50,084 nucleotides of DNA from Sphingomonadales bacterium. Lineage in GTDB: Bacteria; Pseudomonadota; Alphaproteobacteria; Sphingomonadales; Sphingomonadaceae. Location: NCBI GenBank assembly GCA_027488785.1, contig JAIYAY010000032.1, positions 1 to 50,084 of the forward strand, read 5' to 3'. Shown here one piece after another: positions 8,173-17,486 of the stretch; position 1 is the first letter of the stretch, and each line of letters opens with the position of its first letter. Below the pieces are notes generated by a model. The model had not been told where the DNA came from. It did no database searches and saw nothing but the letters and a program-made list of their open reading frames with translations. Made by a program: the position numbers and the translations under genes.

Positions 8173-8595
8173 ATGGATATCAAAATTGACATTGAGGCGC
8201 TCTGCAACGAACGGGGCCTGCGCATAACCGATCAACGTCGCGTCATCGCGCGCGTCATTTCCGATGCGACCGATCACCCCGATGTTGAGGAGCTGTATCG
8301 CCGCTCTTCCGCCATTGATCCCAAAATCTCGATTGCCACCGTATATCGTACTGTGCGCTTGTTTGAAGAAGCAGGCATATTAGATCGGCATGATTTCGGC
8401 GATGGCCGAGCGCGTTATGAGGCATCGCCCGAGGCACATCATGACCATTTGATTGATGTCGAAACCGGCAAGGTCGTTGAATTTGTCGACCCTGAGCTTG
8501 AGGCATTGCAGAAAATCATTGCGGAACGGCTGGGCTATCGTTTGGTCGACCATCGTATGGAGCTTTATGGCGTCGCCATCGACCGCAAGGATTGA
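8173..8595 (+). CDS. fur: Ferric uptake regulator family protein (Fur)
   Basis: A 140-residue metal-responsive repressor. The winged-helix DNA-binding domain (about 7-82) starts RITDQRRVIARVI and contains KISIATVYRTVRLFEEAGI. The metal-sensing region has H89-H90-D91-H92, and further His/Glu ligands follow in the dimerisation domain. Only one Cys (C11) is present, so the CxxC structural zinc site of E. coli Fur is missing. This is usual for alphaproteobacterial Fur/Mur proteins, which may answer to manganese as well as iron. Two TonB receptor genes lie further along, but no Fur box was recognised before them. Confidence 0.92.
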   Translation: MDIKIDIEALCNERGLRITDQRRVIARVISDATDHPDVEELYRRSSAIDPKISIATVYRTVRLFEEAGILDRHDFGDGRARYEASPEAHHDHLIDVETGKVVEFVDPELEALQKIIAERLGYRLVDHRMELYGVAIDRKD

Positions 8596-9367
8596 ACGAC
8601 GCAACCCGGCGGTTTTTGTCACGGGGCAGTTCTTGTTTTTGACACGGCTGCTGCTGATGGCTGTAAGCCTGTCCGCAAGCCTGTTATTGCATAATGTCTG
8701 GCGGATCATCCGCAAACCTTCGCCTTGGCCGCGCTTGTTTTTGCTCTCGATCAGCTGGACCAGCGGCATTGCAACCGCAACCACAGGGACCCGCATACGC
8801 CAAAATGTGTTCTATGCCGCAAACCACCATAGCTGGATTGATATTCCCGTAATGTCTGGCGTTACGGGCTGCACGTTCGTCGCCAATGACGGCATCGAAA
8901 GCTGGCCGCTGATTGGCTGGCTTTGCAAGATCAACAATACCATTTTCGTCAACCGCGAAAACCGCGCCAGCGTCAGCAATCAAGTCGATGATTTGCGCGC
9001 GGCGATTACTGGCGACCAGCCCGTGACCATTTTTCCCGAAGGCACGACGCATGATGGGTCGGGCCTTTTGCCGTTCAAACCGTCATTGTTTGCCGCTTTA
9101 GTGCCGCCGCCCGCTGGTATGCTCGTTCAGCCTGTTTATCTCAGTTATGGGCTTCACACGCCGCGCGTCGCCTGGGTAGGCGAGGAAAAGGTAACCGAGA
9201 ATTTCTGGCGCCTTTTATCTCATCTCAAACCCATAACCGCGACCCTGCATTTTCTGGAGCCATTTGATCCGCTCCATTATCCGGACCGCAAGGCGATTTC
9301 TGCCGAAGTGCGGGCGCGTATTGGCGCTGCGATGGAGGGTGGCGGCAATGCGGCGCGCATAGTATAG
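8567..9367 (+). CDS. 1-acyl-sn-glycerol-3-phosphate acyltransferase (PlsC family)
   Basis: A membrane acyltransferase of about 266 residues that should add the second acyl chain to lysophosphatidic acid in phospholipid synthesis. An N-terminal hydrophobic segment (about 21-43) anchors it. The HX4D motif is NHHSWID (H87, D92), the glycerol-phosphate motif is FVNRENR (127-133), and IFPEGTTHDGSG (155-166) is motif III. The start is uncertain. The ATG at 8567 overlaps the end of fur by 29 bases, and the frame is open further upstream inside fur. Lyso-ornithine lipid acyltransferase OlsA belongs to the same family and is an alternative. Confidence 0.86.
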   Translation: MASPSTARIERRNPAVFVTGQFLFLTRLLLMAVSLSASLLLHNVWRIIRKPSPWPRLFLLSISWTSGIATATTGTRIRQNVFYAANHHSWIDIPVMSGVTGCTFVANDGIESWPLIGWLCKINNTIFVNRENRASVSNQVDDLRAAITGDQPVTIFPEGTTHDGSGLLPFKPSLFAALVPPPAGMLVQPVYLSYGLHTPRVAWVGEEKVTENFWRLLSHLKPITATLHFLEPFDPLHYPDRKAISAEVRARIGAAMEGGGNAARIV

Positions 9368-9376
9368 GCGCGCGTT

Positions 9377-10711
9377 ATGAGCATGGATTCCCCAAAAACC
9401 TATTCGATCAAAAATTACGGCTGTCAGATGAACGTCTATGATGGCGAGCGCATGGCTGAAATGTTTGAAAGCCAAGGCATGTCGCCTGCGGATGATAAGG
9501 CGAATGCCGACTTGGTCGTGCTCAACACCTGCCATATCCGCGAAAAGGCAGCGGAGAAGGTCTATTCCGAAATTGGCCGCCTGCGCCGTAAGGATGGAAC
9601 CAGCCCCGTCATCGCCGTCGCGGGTTGCGTCGCGCAGGCAGAGGGCGGTGAAATTAGCCGCCGTGCCCCCGAGGTTGACATCGTCGTTGGCCCGCAAGCT
9701 TATCACAACCTACCCGACATATTAGCGGCAGTCGGACGCGGCGAACGTGTCGTTGATCTCGACCTGCCCGGCCTCGACAAATTTGGCAAGCTACCAGCCC
9801 GCCGCAAGCAGCCGCCATCAGCGTTTCTGACGGTACAGGAAGGTTGCGATAAATTCTGCACCTATTGCGTCGTGCCTTACACCAGAGGCGCAGAAATTTC
9901 GCGCGGCTGGGCCGATTTGATTAATGAAGCAAAGGCAATCGTCGATGCTGGCGCTCGCGAAATCACGTTGCTTGGGCAAAATGTCAACGCATGGGATGGT
10001 GAAGATGACACAGGCAAGCTTCAAGGTTTAGACGGCCTCATCCGCGCTCTCGATAAAATTCCTGAGCTTCGCCGCATCCGTTACATGACTAGCCACCCCA
10101 ACGACATGACCGAGGGGTTGATTGCCGCGCATGGTGATGTTGAAAAGCTGATGCCTTTCCTCCATCTGCCCGTTCAGTCCGGTTCAGACCGTATCTTAAA
10201 GGCCATGAACCGCAGCCACAGCCGCGACAGCTATATGCGAATTCTTGACCGCGTTCGTGCTGTGCGGCCCGATATCGCCTTTTCGGGTGACTTCATCGTC
10301 GGCTTCCCCGGTGAAAGCGATGCCGATTTCGAAGACACATTAAGCCTCGTGCGCGAAGTCGGCCATGCGCAAGCTTATTCCTTCAAATATAGCCCCCGCC
10401 CGGGCACGCCTGCCGCCGACATGGCCGACCAGATACCGATGGCGGTCATGGACGAACGGCTGCAGCGGCTTCAGGCGCAGATTGTGGCGGACCAGACGGC
10501 GTTCAATGATCGCACCGTTGGACACACCACCGATGTCCTGCTGGAACGGCCTGGAAAATTTGATGGCCAGTTAATTGGTAAATCGCCTTGGCTTCAGTCG
10601 GTGCATGTGCTTGCGCCCGACCTGTCAATCGGCGATATCGTTACTGTGCAGATTACCGATTCTGGACCGCTTAGCCTGAAAGGTGAACCAACGATGAGAG
10701 CAGCCGCCTGA
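9377..10711 (+). CDS. miaB: tRNA-2-methylthio-N6-isopentenyladenosine synthase MiaB
   Basis: A 444-residue radical SAM methylthiotransferase that adds a methylthio group to i6A37 in tRNA. The N-terminal UPF0004 domain holds the auxiliary cluster cysteines C16, C52 and C84 (NYGCQMN, NTCHIR, AGCVAQ). The radical SAM motif is C157-x3-C161-x2-C164 in [10 protein letters not shown]. The C-terminal TRAM domain occupies roughly the last 65 residues. NYGCQMN and the full length separate MiaB from RimO. It opens a tight operon with phoH, ybeY and corC. Confidence 0.97.
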   Translation: MSMDSPKTYSIKNYGCQMNVYDGERMAEMFESQGMSPADDKANADLVVLNTCHIREKAAEKVYSEIGRLRRKDGTSPVIAVAGCVAQAEGGEISRRAPEVDIVVGPQAYHNLPDILAAVGRGERVVDLDLPGLDKFGKLPARRKQPPSAFLTVQEGCDKFCTYCVVPYTRGAEISRGWADLINEAKAIVDAGAREITLLGQNVNAWDGEDDTGKLQGLDGLIRALDKIPELRRIRYMTSHPNDMTEGLIAAHGDVEKLMPFLHLPVQSGSDRILKAMNRSHSRDSYMRILDRVRAVRPDIAFSGDFIVGFPGESDADFEDTLSLVREVGHAQAYSFKYSPRPGTPAADMADQIPMAVMDERLQRLQAQIVADQTAFNDRTVGHTTDVLLERPGKFDGQLIGKSPWLQSVHVLAPDLSIGDIVTVQITDSGPLSLKGEPTMRAAA

Positions 10712-11707
10712 ATGGCCAAAAAAGCCCAAGCGCAAGCCGGTGACTTATCCCGGCTGGAAATGAGCTTCGACAAACCGCATCTGATTAACGCGGTTTTTGG
10801 CGAATTTGACCGCAATCTGGTGACGATTGAGAACCGCCTCGGGGTCTATATCTCGGCCCGTGGAAACCGCGTACAGATTGAAGGTGAGGCTGGGGCCATT
10901 GGCCGCGCCCGCGATGTTCTCAACGACATTTATTCCCGCCTATCGCGCGGACAGGAAATCGACAGCGAAGCTGTGCAATCCATCATCGCCATGACCGCTG
11001 AACCCACTTTAGAAGGTATCGTCCGCAAGGACGCGACCGACGCGCCGGGTATCATGATCCGCACGCGCAAGAAAACGCTCGTGCCGCGCTCCGCCACACA
11101 GATTCCGTATATGGAGGCACTGGCCCGCGACGAGATTATCTTCGCGCTTGGGCCAGCAGGCACGGGCAAAACCTATCTAGCCGTGGCGCAGGCTGTGGCC
11201 ATGCTGATTACCGGCGCGGTGCAGCGGCTTATTCTTTCGCGTCCCGCGGTTGAGGCGGGCGAGCGGCTGGGTTTTTTACCCGGCGATATGAAGGAAAAGG
11301 TCGACCCCTATCTGCGGCCTATATACGACGCCTTATATGACTGCTTGCCAGCCGAACAGGTGGAGCGGCGGATTGCCTCAGGCGAAATCGAAATCGCCCC
11401 CATCGCGTTTATGCGCGGACGTACACTGGCGGATTCGTTCATCATTTTGGATGAGGCGCAGAATACCACTGCAGCACAGATGAAGATGTTTCTTACCCGC
11501 TTCGGTATGAACAGCCGCATGGTCATTTGCGGTGACCCGCATCAGGTCGATATTCCCGGCGGCGAGCGCATGTCGGGCCTAAACGATGCGGTGCAGCGCC
11601 TCGAAGGCGTCGAAGGTATCCAGACCATCCGATTCAACAGCAGTGACGTTGTCCGTCACCCGCTCGTCGGTCGCATCGTCGACGCTTATGAGGGCGGGCA
11701 TGATTGA
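10712..11707 (+). CDS. PhoH-family ATPase (YbeZ-like)
   Basis: A 331-residue ATPase of the PhoH/YbeZ group, associated with RNA metabolism and functionally tied to YbeY. Residues about 15-75 form a KH-like region (ENRLGVYISARGNRVQIEG). The PhoH domain follows with Walker A GPAGTGKT (147-154), SRPAVEAGERLGFLPGD, Walker B SFIILDEAQN and ICGDPHQVD. The start ATG sits one base after the first base of the miaB stop overlap. Its 3' end overlaps ybeY by 8 bases, as in many bacterial genomes. Confidence 0.95.
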   Translation: MAKKAQAQAGDLSRLEMSFDKPHLINAVFGEFDRNLVTIENRLGVYISARGNRVQIEGEAGAIGRARDVLNDIYSRLSRGQEIDSEAVQSIIAMTAEPTLEGIVRKDATDAPGIMIRTRKKTLVPRSATQIPYMEALARDEIIFALGPAGTGKTYLAVAQAVAMLITGAVQRLILSRPAVEAGERLGFLPGDMKEKVDPYLRPIYDALYDCLPAEQVERRIASGEIEIAPIAFMRGRTLADSFIILDEAQNTTAAQMKMFLTRFGMNSRMVICGDPHQVDIPGGERMSGLNDAVQRLEGVEGIQTIRFNSSDVVRHPLVGRIVDAYEGGHD

Positions 11708-12218
11708 TGTCGAACTCGACATGGGCGTGGTGTGGAGCAATAGCGATTTCGGACAGAGCGAAGTTGAAAAGGCCGTAGACGCGGCTGTGCGTTTTGCGGC
11801 CATTGCTGAGCTAGCTGATCCCGTCGTTCCGATAAGCGTCAGCATCAAGCTTTCCGACAATGCAGAAGTCCATGCGCTGAACCGGGAATGGCGCGACAAG
11901 GACAAGCCAACGAATGTGCTGTCCTTTCCAATGCTCGATGACGAGGAATTGGACGCCTTGCTCAACGGCACCTATAATGCGCCTGAAATCATGCTCGGTG
12001 ACATCATTTTGGCCCATGAAACCTGCGCGGCGGAGGCAAAAGAAAAAAATGTTCCTATCGCCCATCATGCGACGCACCTGGTCATCCACGGGATGCTACA
12101 TTTGCTTGGCCATGACCATATCGAGGATGACGAAGCTGAATTGATGGAGGCACTTGAAGTAAAAGCGCTTGCATCTATGGGCCTTCACAATCCATATAAG
12201 GATGAAATCGATCATTAA
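11700..12218 (+). CDS. ybeY: Endoribonuclease YbeY
   Basis: A 172-residue zinc-dependent RNase involved in 16S rRNA 3' maturation and ribosome quality control. The metal motif HGMLHLLGHDH places ligands at H130, H134 and H140. The conserved REWRDKDKPTNVLSFP stretch (about 62-77) and GDIILAHET (100-108) are present. ATGs at 11586 and 11688 are in frame but lie inside phoH. The ATG at 11700 gives the normal N-terminus (MIDVEL). The position between phoH and a CorC-type gene is the conserved arrangement. Confidence 0.96.
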   Translation: MIDVELDMGVVWSNSDFGQSEVEKAVDAAVRFAAIAELADPVVPISVSIKLSDNAEVHALNREWRDKDKPTNVLSFPMLDDEELDALLNGTYNAPEIMLGDIILAHETCAAEAKEKNVPIAHHATHLVIHGMLHLLGHDHIEDDEAELMEALEVKALASMGLHNPYKDEIDH

Positions 12219-12238
12219 GAGGCCAGTACGCTTCCATT

Positions 12239-13177
12239 ATGCCTGAGGGTGACAGTTTTAGCGGTTCGAAAACCGCAACCGACGACGATAACGACGGACG
12301 AATATGGCAGCGGCTGAAGACTATGTTCTTTGGCCGCGATCACGGGCCGACTTTGCGCGAGCAGCTTGAAGAAGCAATTGCCGAGCATGAGGAAGATAGC
12401 GACGACAACGGTCAATCAGACGCCGATGGCGACTTGACCGCCGTCGAGCGCACGATGCTGCGCAATTTGCTTCACTTTAGCGAACACCGTGTTGATGACG
12501 TCATGGTGCCACGCAGCGACATTATTGCAATTGAAGAAAGTGCTGGCTTTGCCGATTGCATCGCTGCCTTTGCCGAGCATGGCCACAGTCGCCTACCTGT
12601 GTACCGCGATACGTTGGACAGCGTAATTGGCATGATCCATATCAAGGATGTGTTCGCTGTTCTGGCCTTAGATCAGGAACGTCCGCACAGCCTCGAATCC
12701 TTCATTCGCCAGCCACGTTTTGTGCCGCAAAATATGAGCGTGCTTGCACTGCTGGATGAAATGCGGCGTACACGCACGCATTTGGCTATTGTTCTGGATG
12801 AATATTCGGGAACCGAGGGCTTGGTAACTATTGAGGATTTGGTCGAAGAAATCGTCGGCGAAATCGAAGACGAGCATGACGACGAACCTGAACTGCCGTT
12901 CGTACAGATGGCCTCCGATTTGTGGGAAGCCGACGCCCGTACACAGCTGGACGATCTCGCCGAGGCGATTGACCCAAAGCTGGCGGAAGTGGATGAAGAC
13001 GTTGATACACTTGGCGGGCTCGCCTTTGTCATAGCCGGCCAAGTCCCCGACATTGGCCAAATTCTTATACATGAGGCCAGCGGCTGGACTTTGGAAATAT
13101 TGGAAGCCGACGAAAAACGCGTAACGCGTATACGCCTTTACGCCCCCGCGTCCGACAGAGACGAGATCAGCGAATAA
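12239..13177 (+). CDS. CBS-domain protein of the CorC/HlyC (TlyC) family
   Basis: A 312-residue soluble protein without the N-terminal DUF21 membrane domain. Relatives are named CorC (magnesium and cobalt efflux) or hemolysin C. A charged N-terminus (1-65) precedes ERTMLRNLLHFSEHRVDDVMVPRSDI, then two CBS motifs (about 80-200). The CBS pair ends in the linker GTEGLVTIEDLVEEIVGEIEDE. The transporter-associated CorC_HlyC domain occupies about 222-305 (LGGLAFVIAGQVPDIGQ). Its place after ybeY is standard. The lnt gene usually found next in this operon is missing; a convergent MOSC gene follows. Confidence 0.92.
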   Translation: MPEGDSFSGSKTATDDDNDGRIWQRLKTMFFGRDHGPTLREQLEEAIAEHEEDSDDNGQSDADGDLTAVERTMLRNLLHFSEHRVDDVMVPRSDIIAIEESAGFADCIAAFAEHGHSRLPVYRDTLDSVIGMIHIKDVFAVLALDQERPHSLESFIRQPRFVPQNMSVLALLDEMRRTRTHLAIVLDEYSGTEGLVTIEDLVEEIVGEIEDEHDDEPELPFVQMASDLWEADARTQLDDLAEAIDPKLAEVDEDVDTLGGLAFVIAGQVPDIGQILIHEASGWTLEILEADEKRVTRIRLYAPASDRDEISE

Positions 13178-13196
13178 GCGTCGGGAAATTTGTAGG

Positions 13197-13211
13197 CAGG
13201 GGCAACCCCTG
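13197..13211. terminator. Small hairpin between convergent corC and MOSC genes
   Basis: CAGGGG (13197-13202) and CCCCTG (13206-13211) form a tight 6-bp hairpin in the 45-base gap between two convergent genes. There is no U-tract, so terminator function is only suggested by position. Confidence 0.3.
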
Positions 13212-13222
13212 TCGACACATGA

Positions 13223-13891
13223 TCACCCAGCCAATTTAGCCGCCCTGCTCCGCCAGCTTTCCGCCAAAGTCTCCAGCGCTGCAAGCGCCCGCAAAGCTGA
13301 TTTGGCGTCCGCTGCGCGATGCCCGCCGCCGATAAGAAGGTTGAAGCTTCGGGCGACGGTCCAGTCATGCCCTGCCGCGTGCACCTGTTCTATGTGGTCC
13401 CCAGGCGCCACTTCGCCTTCTTCAATCACGCGGAAATAGCCACCGCAACGGCCACTTTTTATGACTGCGCCTGACAGGCCATGCACACCGAAATGATGAT
13501 CGAGCTTCCAGCAGGGTTGCCGGCCTTGCGCGACTTCAACAATTGCGCGCCCAAGGCGAAACTGGTCGCCAATACACAAATTGTCCTCCAATAGCCCGCA
13601 TGCGCTGATATTCTCGCCAAATGCGCCCGCTTGGTCTAGCAGCGGATGAACAAAATTCTCCGCCGCAAAATGCGCAATCCATTTGGGATAATGTTCCGCG
13701 GGATAAAAATGCACCGCCTTGTCCGCGCCGCCATGCACCGTCGGGTCGGCAACTTGGTCCCCCGCAAAGCCATGCTTGCCTAAGAAGATCGGACGATCCA
13801 CCGGTGCGCGCGCCATAGCGCTCATCGTGCCGTCGGCGTGAAATGGTTTGGGCTGCCCTATCAGCAAAACATCGATCTGACTGATTATCAT
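13223..13891 (-). CDS. MOSC-domain protein (YiiM-like)
   Basis: A protein of about 222 residues with a MOSC fold, which in YiiM-type proteins is a molybdenum cofactor-dependent hydroxylaminopurine or N-hydroxy reductase. Visible signatures are GFAGDQVADPTVHGGADKAV (41-60) and YPAEHY. A FGENIS segment follows, and the presumed Moco-ligating C127 lies in AQGRQPCWKL. The C-terminal 3-alpha helical bundle typical of YiiM follows (about 175-222). I chose the ATG at 13891; an ATG at 13933 would add 14 residues and leaves only a short gap to the divergent glycosyltransferase. Confidence 0.87.
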   Translation of the reverse strand: MIISQIDVLLIGQPKPFHADGTMSAMARAPVDRPIFLGKHGFAGDQVADPTVHGGADKAVHFYPAEHYPKWIAHFAAENFVHPLLDQAGAFGENISACGLLEDNLCIGDQFRLGRAIVEVAQGRQPCWKLDHHFGVHGLSGAVIKSGRCGGYFRVIEEGEVAPGDHIEQVHAAGHDWTVARSFNLLIGGGHRAADAKSALRALAALETLAESWRSRAAKLAG

Positions 13892-13962
13892 ATCGAGCAC
13901 ATATCGCACCAAATGCAGCATTCCCATTGGCATTTTGCGTTGCCGCCGATAAAAGCCGACTG

Positions 13963-15129
13963 ATGCAGACCAGCGACCTTCGCATTGCGCTATTCAGCGG
14001 CAATTATAATTATGTCCGTGATGGCGCAAATCAGGCTTTAAATCGGCTTGTCGGCTATCTTTTGAGCCAAGGCGCATCGGTGCGGATTTATTCCCCAACG
14101 GTTGCGGAGCCTGCTTTTGTTGCGACAGGCGACTTGGTGAGCGTACCTTCAGTCTCCATACCCTTTCGTCCGGAATATCGCCTGCCTTTATCCTTGTCGG
14201 CAAAAGTCAGGCGTGATCTGGAGGCATTTGCCCCCAACGTGGTTCATATCGCCAGTCCAGACCGGGTCGCGCGTCAGGCGGTTAAATGGGCGCGCCGGCG
14301 CAACCTGCCGGTGCTGTCATCGGTGCACACACGCTTCGAAACCTATTTCCGCTATTACAACATGTCCTTCGCTGAACCCTTGGTGGAGGCGTGGCTGCGC
14401 CGATTGTATCGCAAATGCGACGCATTGGTCGCCCCATCGGAGAGCTTTGCGCAGGTGCTGCGTGAGCAACGGATGAATTATGACATCGACATCTGGTCAC
14501 GCGGCGTTGACCGGGATATTTTTAACTCTGGCCGCCGGGACCTGGCATGGCGACGCGCGCAAGGCGTGACCGACGAACCTGTCGTCATTGGCTTTCTAGG
14601 CCGCTTGGTTATGGAAAAAGGCCTAGACGTCTTTTCGGACGCGATTGACCAGTTGCGCCGCCGCAATGTCCCGCATCAGGTCATGGTCATTGGCGAAGGC
14701 CCGGCACGTGGCTGGTTTGAAAGCCGCCTGCCCCATGCCCGCTTTGTGGGTTTCCAAGGAGGGGAGGATCTCGGCCGAGCTGTGGCCTGCATGGATCTGT
14801 TATTCAATCCAAGCGTTACCGAAACCTTTGGCAATGTCACGTTGGAGGCTATGGCCTGTGGCCTGCCCGTTGTTGCAGCCAAGGCCACCGGAAGCCAAAG
14901 CTTAGTAGAGGACAATGTGTCAGGCCGCCTCATCACGCCCGGCGCAATTCAAAAATTTGCCGACAGTTTGCAACTCTATTGCACCGACGCTGATTTGCGC
15001 GCGCGGCATGGCGCTACTGGCGAGAAACGGTCACTCGATTTCAGCTGGGATGCGATTAATCAGACCGTCGCAGACACCTATATCCGCCTCATCCGCCAAC
15101 GTGCTGCGCGTGCGGCTGCGGAACGTTAA
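13963..15129 (+). CDS. GT4-family glycosyltransferase
   Basis: A 388-residue GT-B fold retaining glycosyltransferase. The N-terminal domain begins RIALFSGNYNYVRDGANQAL, with SVHTRFETYFRYY in the middle. The donor-binding C-terminal half has VIGFLGRLVMEKGLDV and the E-x7-E motif ETFGNVTLE (E287, E295) that contacts the nucleotide sugar. The overall layout resembles enzymes adding hexoses to diacylglycerol or phosphatidyl lipids, but the acceptor cannot be read from the sequence. An ATG at 13927 is in frame; the ATG at 13963 leads directly into the first Rossmann strand. No other glycan genes are adjacent. Confidence 0.85.
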   Translation: MQTSDLRIALFSGNYNYVRDGANQALNRLVGYLLSQGASVRIYSPTVAEPAFVATGDLVSVPSVSIPFRPEYRLPLSLSAKVRRDLEAFAPNVVHIASPDRVARQAVKWARRRNLPVLSSVHTRFETYFRYYNMSFAEPLVEAWLRRLYRKCDALVAPSESFAQVLREQRMNYDIDIWSRGVDRDIFNSGRRDLAWRRAQGVTDEPVVIGFLGRLVMEKGLDVFSDAIDQLRRRNVPHQVMVIGEGPARGWFESRLPHARFVGFQGGEDLGRAVACMDLLFNPSVTETFGNVTLEAMACGLPVVAAKATGSQSLVEDNVSGRLITPGAIQKFADSLQLYCTDADLRARHGATGEKRSLDFSWDAINQTVADTYIRLIRQRAARAAAER

Positions 15130-15216
15130 ACTTATGCCAAGCGGGAGGGCGCGTTTCGGAAATTGTTCGATGCGCCTATGCTTATGTCGTAAAGTACAGA
15201 GGAACGGGCGTCTCCC

Positions 15217-16539
15217 ATGAGCGACCTTTTTGGCGACACCGCACCTGTTACGGCATCTACGCCGGAAAATGCCCCGCTTGCGGACAAGCTTCGGCCCACA
15301 AAATTGGATGAAGTGATTGGTCAGGAACATCTGACCGGTCCCGATGGCGCGATTGGCCGTATGGTCGCTGCGGGTAAATTATCTTCGATGATCCTTTGGG
15401 GGCCACCAGGCACGGGCAAAACCAGCATCGCTCGATTACTGGCCGATGCAGTGGACATGCATTATAAACCGATTTCAGCGGTATTCTCCGGCGTGGCCGA
15501 TCTTAAAAAAGCCTTTGCCGAGGCAGAGGCCATCGCAAGAACGGGCAAGCAGACATTGTTGTTTGTGGATGAAATCCACCGCTTCAATCGCGCGCAACAG
15601 GATGGGTTTCTGCCTTTTGTCGAAAGCGGCGTGGTCACGCTCGTCGGCGCCACAACCGAAAACCCGTCGTTTGAATTGAACGCGGCCTTGCTGTCGCGCA
15701 CGCAAGTGATGGTGCTGCAGCGTTTGGATGAAGGGGCATTGGCGACGCTACTGACCCGCGCAGAAGCCGTCATGAAACGCCCTTTACCTGTCACTGACGA
15801 TGCGCGGTCCGCCTTGATCTCCAGCGCTGACGGCGATGGCCGCTTTTTGCTTAATCAGGCGGAGACTTTTTTCGCCATTCACCTAGAAAACCCGCTTGAC
15901 CCGCAAGCCATGGCCGCGTTGTTGCAGCGCCGGATGCCCGTTTATGACAAGGATCGGGAGGGACATTATAACCTGATATCCGCGCTGCATAAAAGCTTGC
16001 GCGGTTCCGATCCGCAGGCCGCTTTATATTGGATGGCGCGTATGTTGGTGGCGGGCGAAGAGCCCTTATATGTGCTGCGCCGCTTGGTCCGGTTCGCCAG
16101 TGAGGATATCGGCCTCGCCGACCCGCAGGCTTTGGTCCAATGCCTTGCCGCCAAGCAGGCTTATGAATTTTTGGGCAGTCCAGAGGGCGAAGTCGCGATT
16201 GTGCAGGCATGCCTCTATCTCGCGACCGCGCCGAAATCGAATGCCGCGTACAAAGCGCAAAAATCTGCATGGAAAATGGCGCAGGATACAGGATCACTGA
16301 TGCCACCGGCGCACATTCTGAATGCGCCGACGAAGCTAATGAAGGACATTGGCTATGGCGCAGGCTATGCCTATGATCATGATAAAGCGGACGGGTTTTC
16401 GGGTGCGAATTATTGGCCAGATGCGGTGACGCCTACGGCACTTTATCAGCCTGTAGAACGCGGCTTTGAACGCAAGATCATAGAACGGCTGCAATATTGG
16501 GATCGGCTGCGCGCCCGTAAAGCCGGGCCAGAAACGTAA
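15217..16539 (+). CDS. rarA: Replication-associated recombination protein RarA (MgsA)
   Basis: A 440-residue AAA+ ATPase of the RarA/MgsA/WRNIP1 family that acts at stalled replication forks. The N-terminus reads ADKLRPTKLDEVIGQEHL. Walker A is GPPGTGKT (62-69) and Walker B is LLFVDEIH (114-121), with the sensor GATTENPSFELN after it. The C-terminal half (about 230-430) is the tetramerisation and clamp-loader-like region, including SLRGSDPQAALYWMARML and the SEDIGLADP box. It is followed after two bases by the putative nuclease gene, suggesting an operon. Confidence 0.96.
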   Translation: MSDLFGDTAPVTASTPENAPLADKLRPTKLDEVIGQEHLTGPDGAIGRMVAAGKLSSMILWGPPGTGKTSIARLLADAVDMHYKPISAVFSGVADLKKAFAEAEAIARTGKQTLLFVDEIHRFNRAQQDGFLPFVESGVVTLVGATTENPSFELNAALLSRTQVMVLQRLDEGALATLLTRAEAVMKRPLPVTDDARSALISSADGDGRFLLNQAETFFAIHLENPLDPQAMAALLQRRMPVYDKDREGHYNLISALHKSLRGSDPQAALYWMARMLVAGEEPLYVLRRLVRFASEDIGLADPQALVQCLAAKQAYEFLGSPEGEVAIVQACLYLATAPKSNAAYKAQKSAWKMAQDTGSLMPPAHILNAPTKLMKDIGYGAGYAYDHDKADGFSGANYWPDAVTPTALYQPVERGFERKIIERLQYWDRLRARKAGPET

Positions 16540-16541
16540 TA

Positions 16542-17390
16542 ATGCAGCGCTTTACGCGTTTCGCGTGCGTCGATTGGTCCGGCGCTAAAGGTAGCCGACA
16601 CCCGGGCATCGCGCTTGCGGTCTCTGCAGCAGGTAATGAACCCCCGCGCCTGATACCCCCGCCCGAAAAAGCCTGGTCCCGCCAAGGCATCGCAGACTGG
16701 CTGTTGGCGCAGGATGATGATTTGCTCATCGGTTTCGACTTCAGCTTCGCGCCGCCCTTTATGGAACGCGGCAGTTACCTGCCGGGTGATGACGTGCCTA
16801 CTTCCGCGAAGGCTTTCTGGGCCTATGTCGACCATGTCTGCGACGACGCCGATTTGGGGGCAGCGTCCTTCCTTGAGCAACATCACCGCCGCCATTTCTA
16901 TTTCGGTGCAGCCGATGGCACAAAATCGGACTATCAGTTTTGGCGGCAATGCGAGTTGTTGAACAAAAATAGCAGCGGCAAGGCGTCCACGGTTTATGAC
17001 GCGATTGGCGCGTCGCAGGTCGCCAAAGCCAGTTTTGCCGGCATGCGTCTCCTAAACCAACTGCGCGATGCTGTGGCCATTTGGCCCTTCGATCCGCTTC
17101 CAGAGCGCGGCAAGGTCGCAGTAGAGATTTACACCACGATCGCCGCCCGCGCGGCTGGCGTGGCAAAGGGCCGCAGCAAGATACGCGATGCGATCGGTCT
17201 TGATGTGGCGTTGCAAGCGCTTGGATCGAAGCCCCATATGCCGTTAAACCGCTACACAGACCACGCTACCGATGCTCTGATTACCGCCGCATGGCTCCGC
17301 AAAATTGCCGAAAATCCGGAATTTTGGGCACCCAATGCACTAAAATTTGAAATTGCTGCAACTGAGGGCTGGACCTTTGGCGTCATTTGA
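16542..17390 (+). CDS. Hypothetical protein, putative RNase H-like fold (DUF429-like)
   Basis: A 282-residue protein I cannot name with certainty. Acidic residues fall at spacings like those of RNase H-fold nucleases and DUF429 proteins. They are D11 in FACVDWSGAKG, D66 in LIGFDFSFAPP, E195 in VAVEIYTTIAA, and D240/D244 in TDHATDALITAAWL. The segment after the last pair is the helix usually found at the end of such folds. If it is a nuclease, the gap of two bases after rarA suggests a link to DNA repair, but this is inference. No signal peptide or membrane segment is seen. Confidence 0.7.
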   Translation: MQRFTRFACVDWSGAKGSRHPGIALAVSAAGNEPPRLIPPPEKAWSRQGIADWLLAQDDDLLIGFDFSFAPPFMERGSYLPGDDVPTSAKAFWAYVDHVCDDADLGAASFLEQHHRRHFYFGAADGTKSDYQFWRQCELLNKNSSGKASTVYDAIGASQVAKASFAGMRLLNQLRDAVAIWPFDPLPERGKVAVEIYTTIAARAAGVAKGRSKIRDAIGLDVALQALGSKPHMPLNRYTDHATDALITAAWLRKIAENPEFWAPNALKFEIAATEGWTFGVI

Positions 17391-17410
17391 CGCTATGGGA
17401 CGCGCCGAGT

Positions 17411-17486
<76 letters not shown>

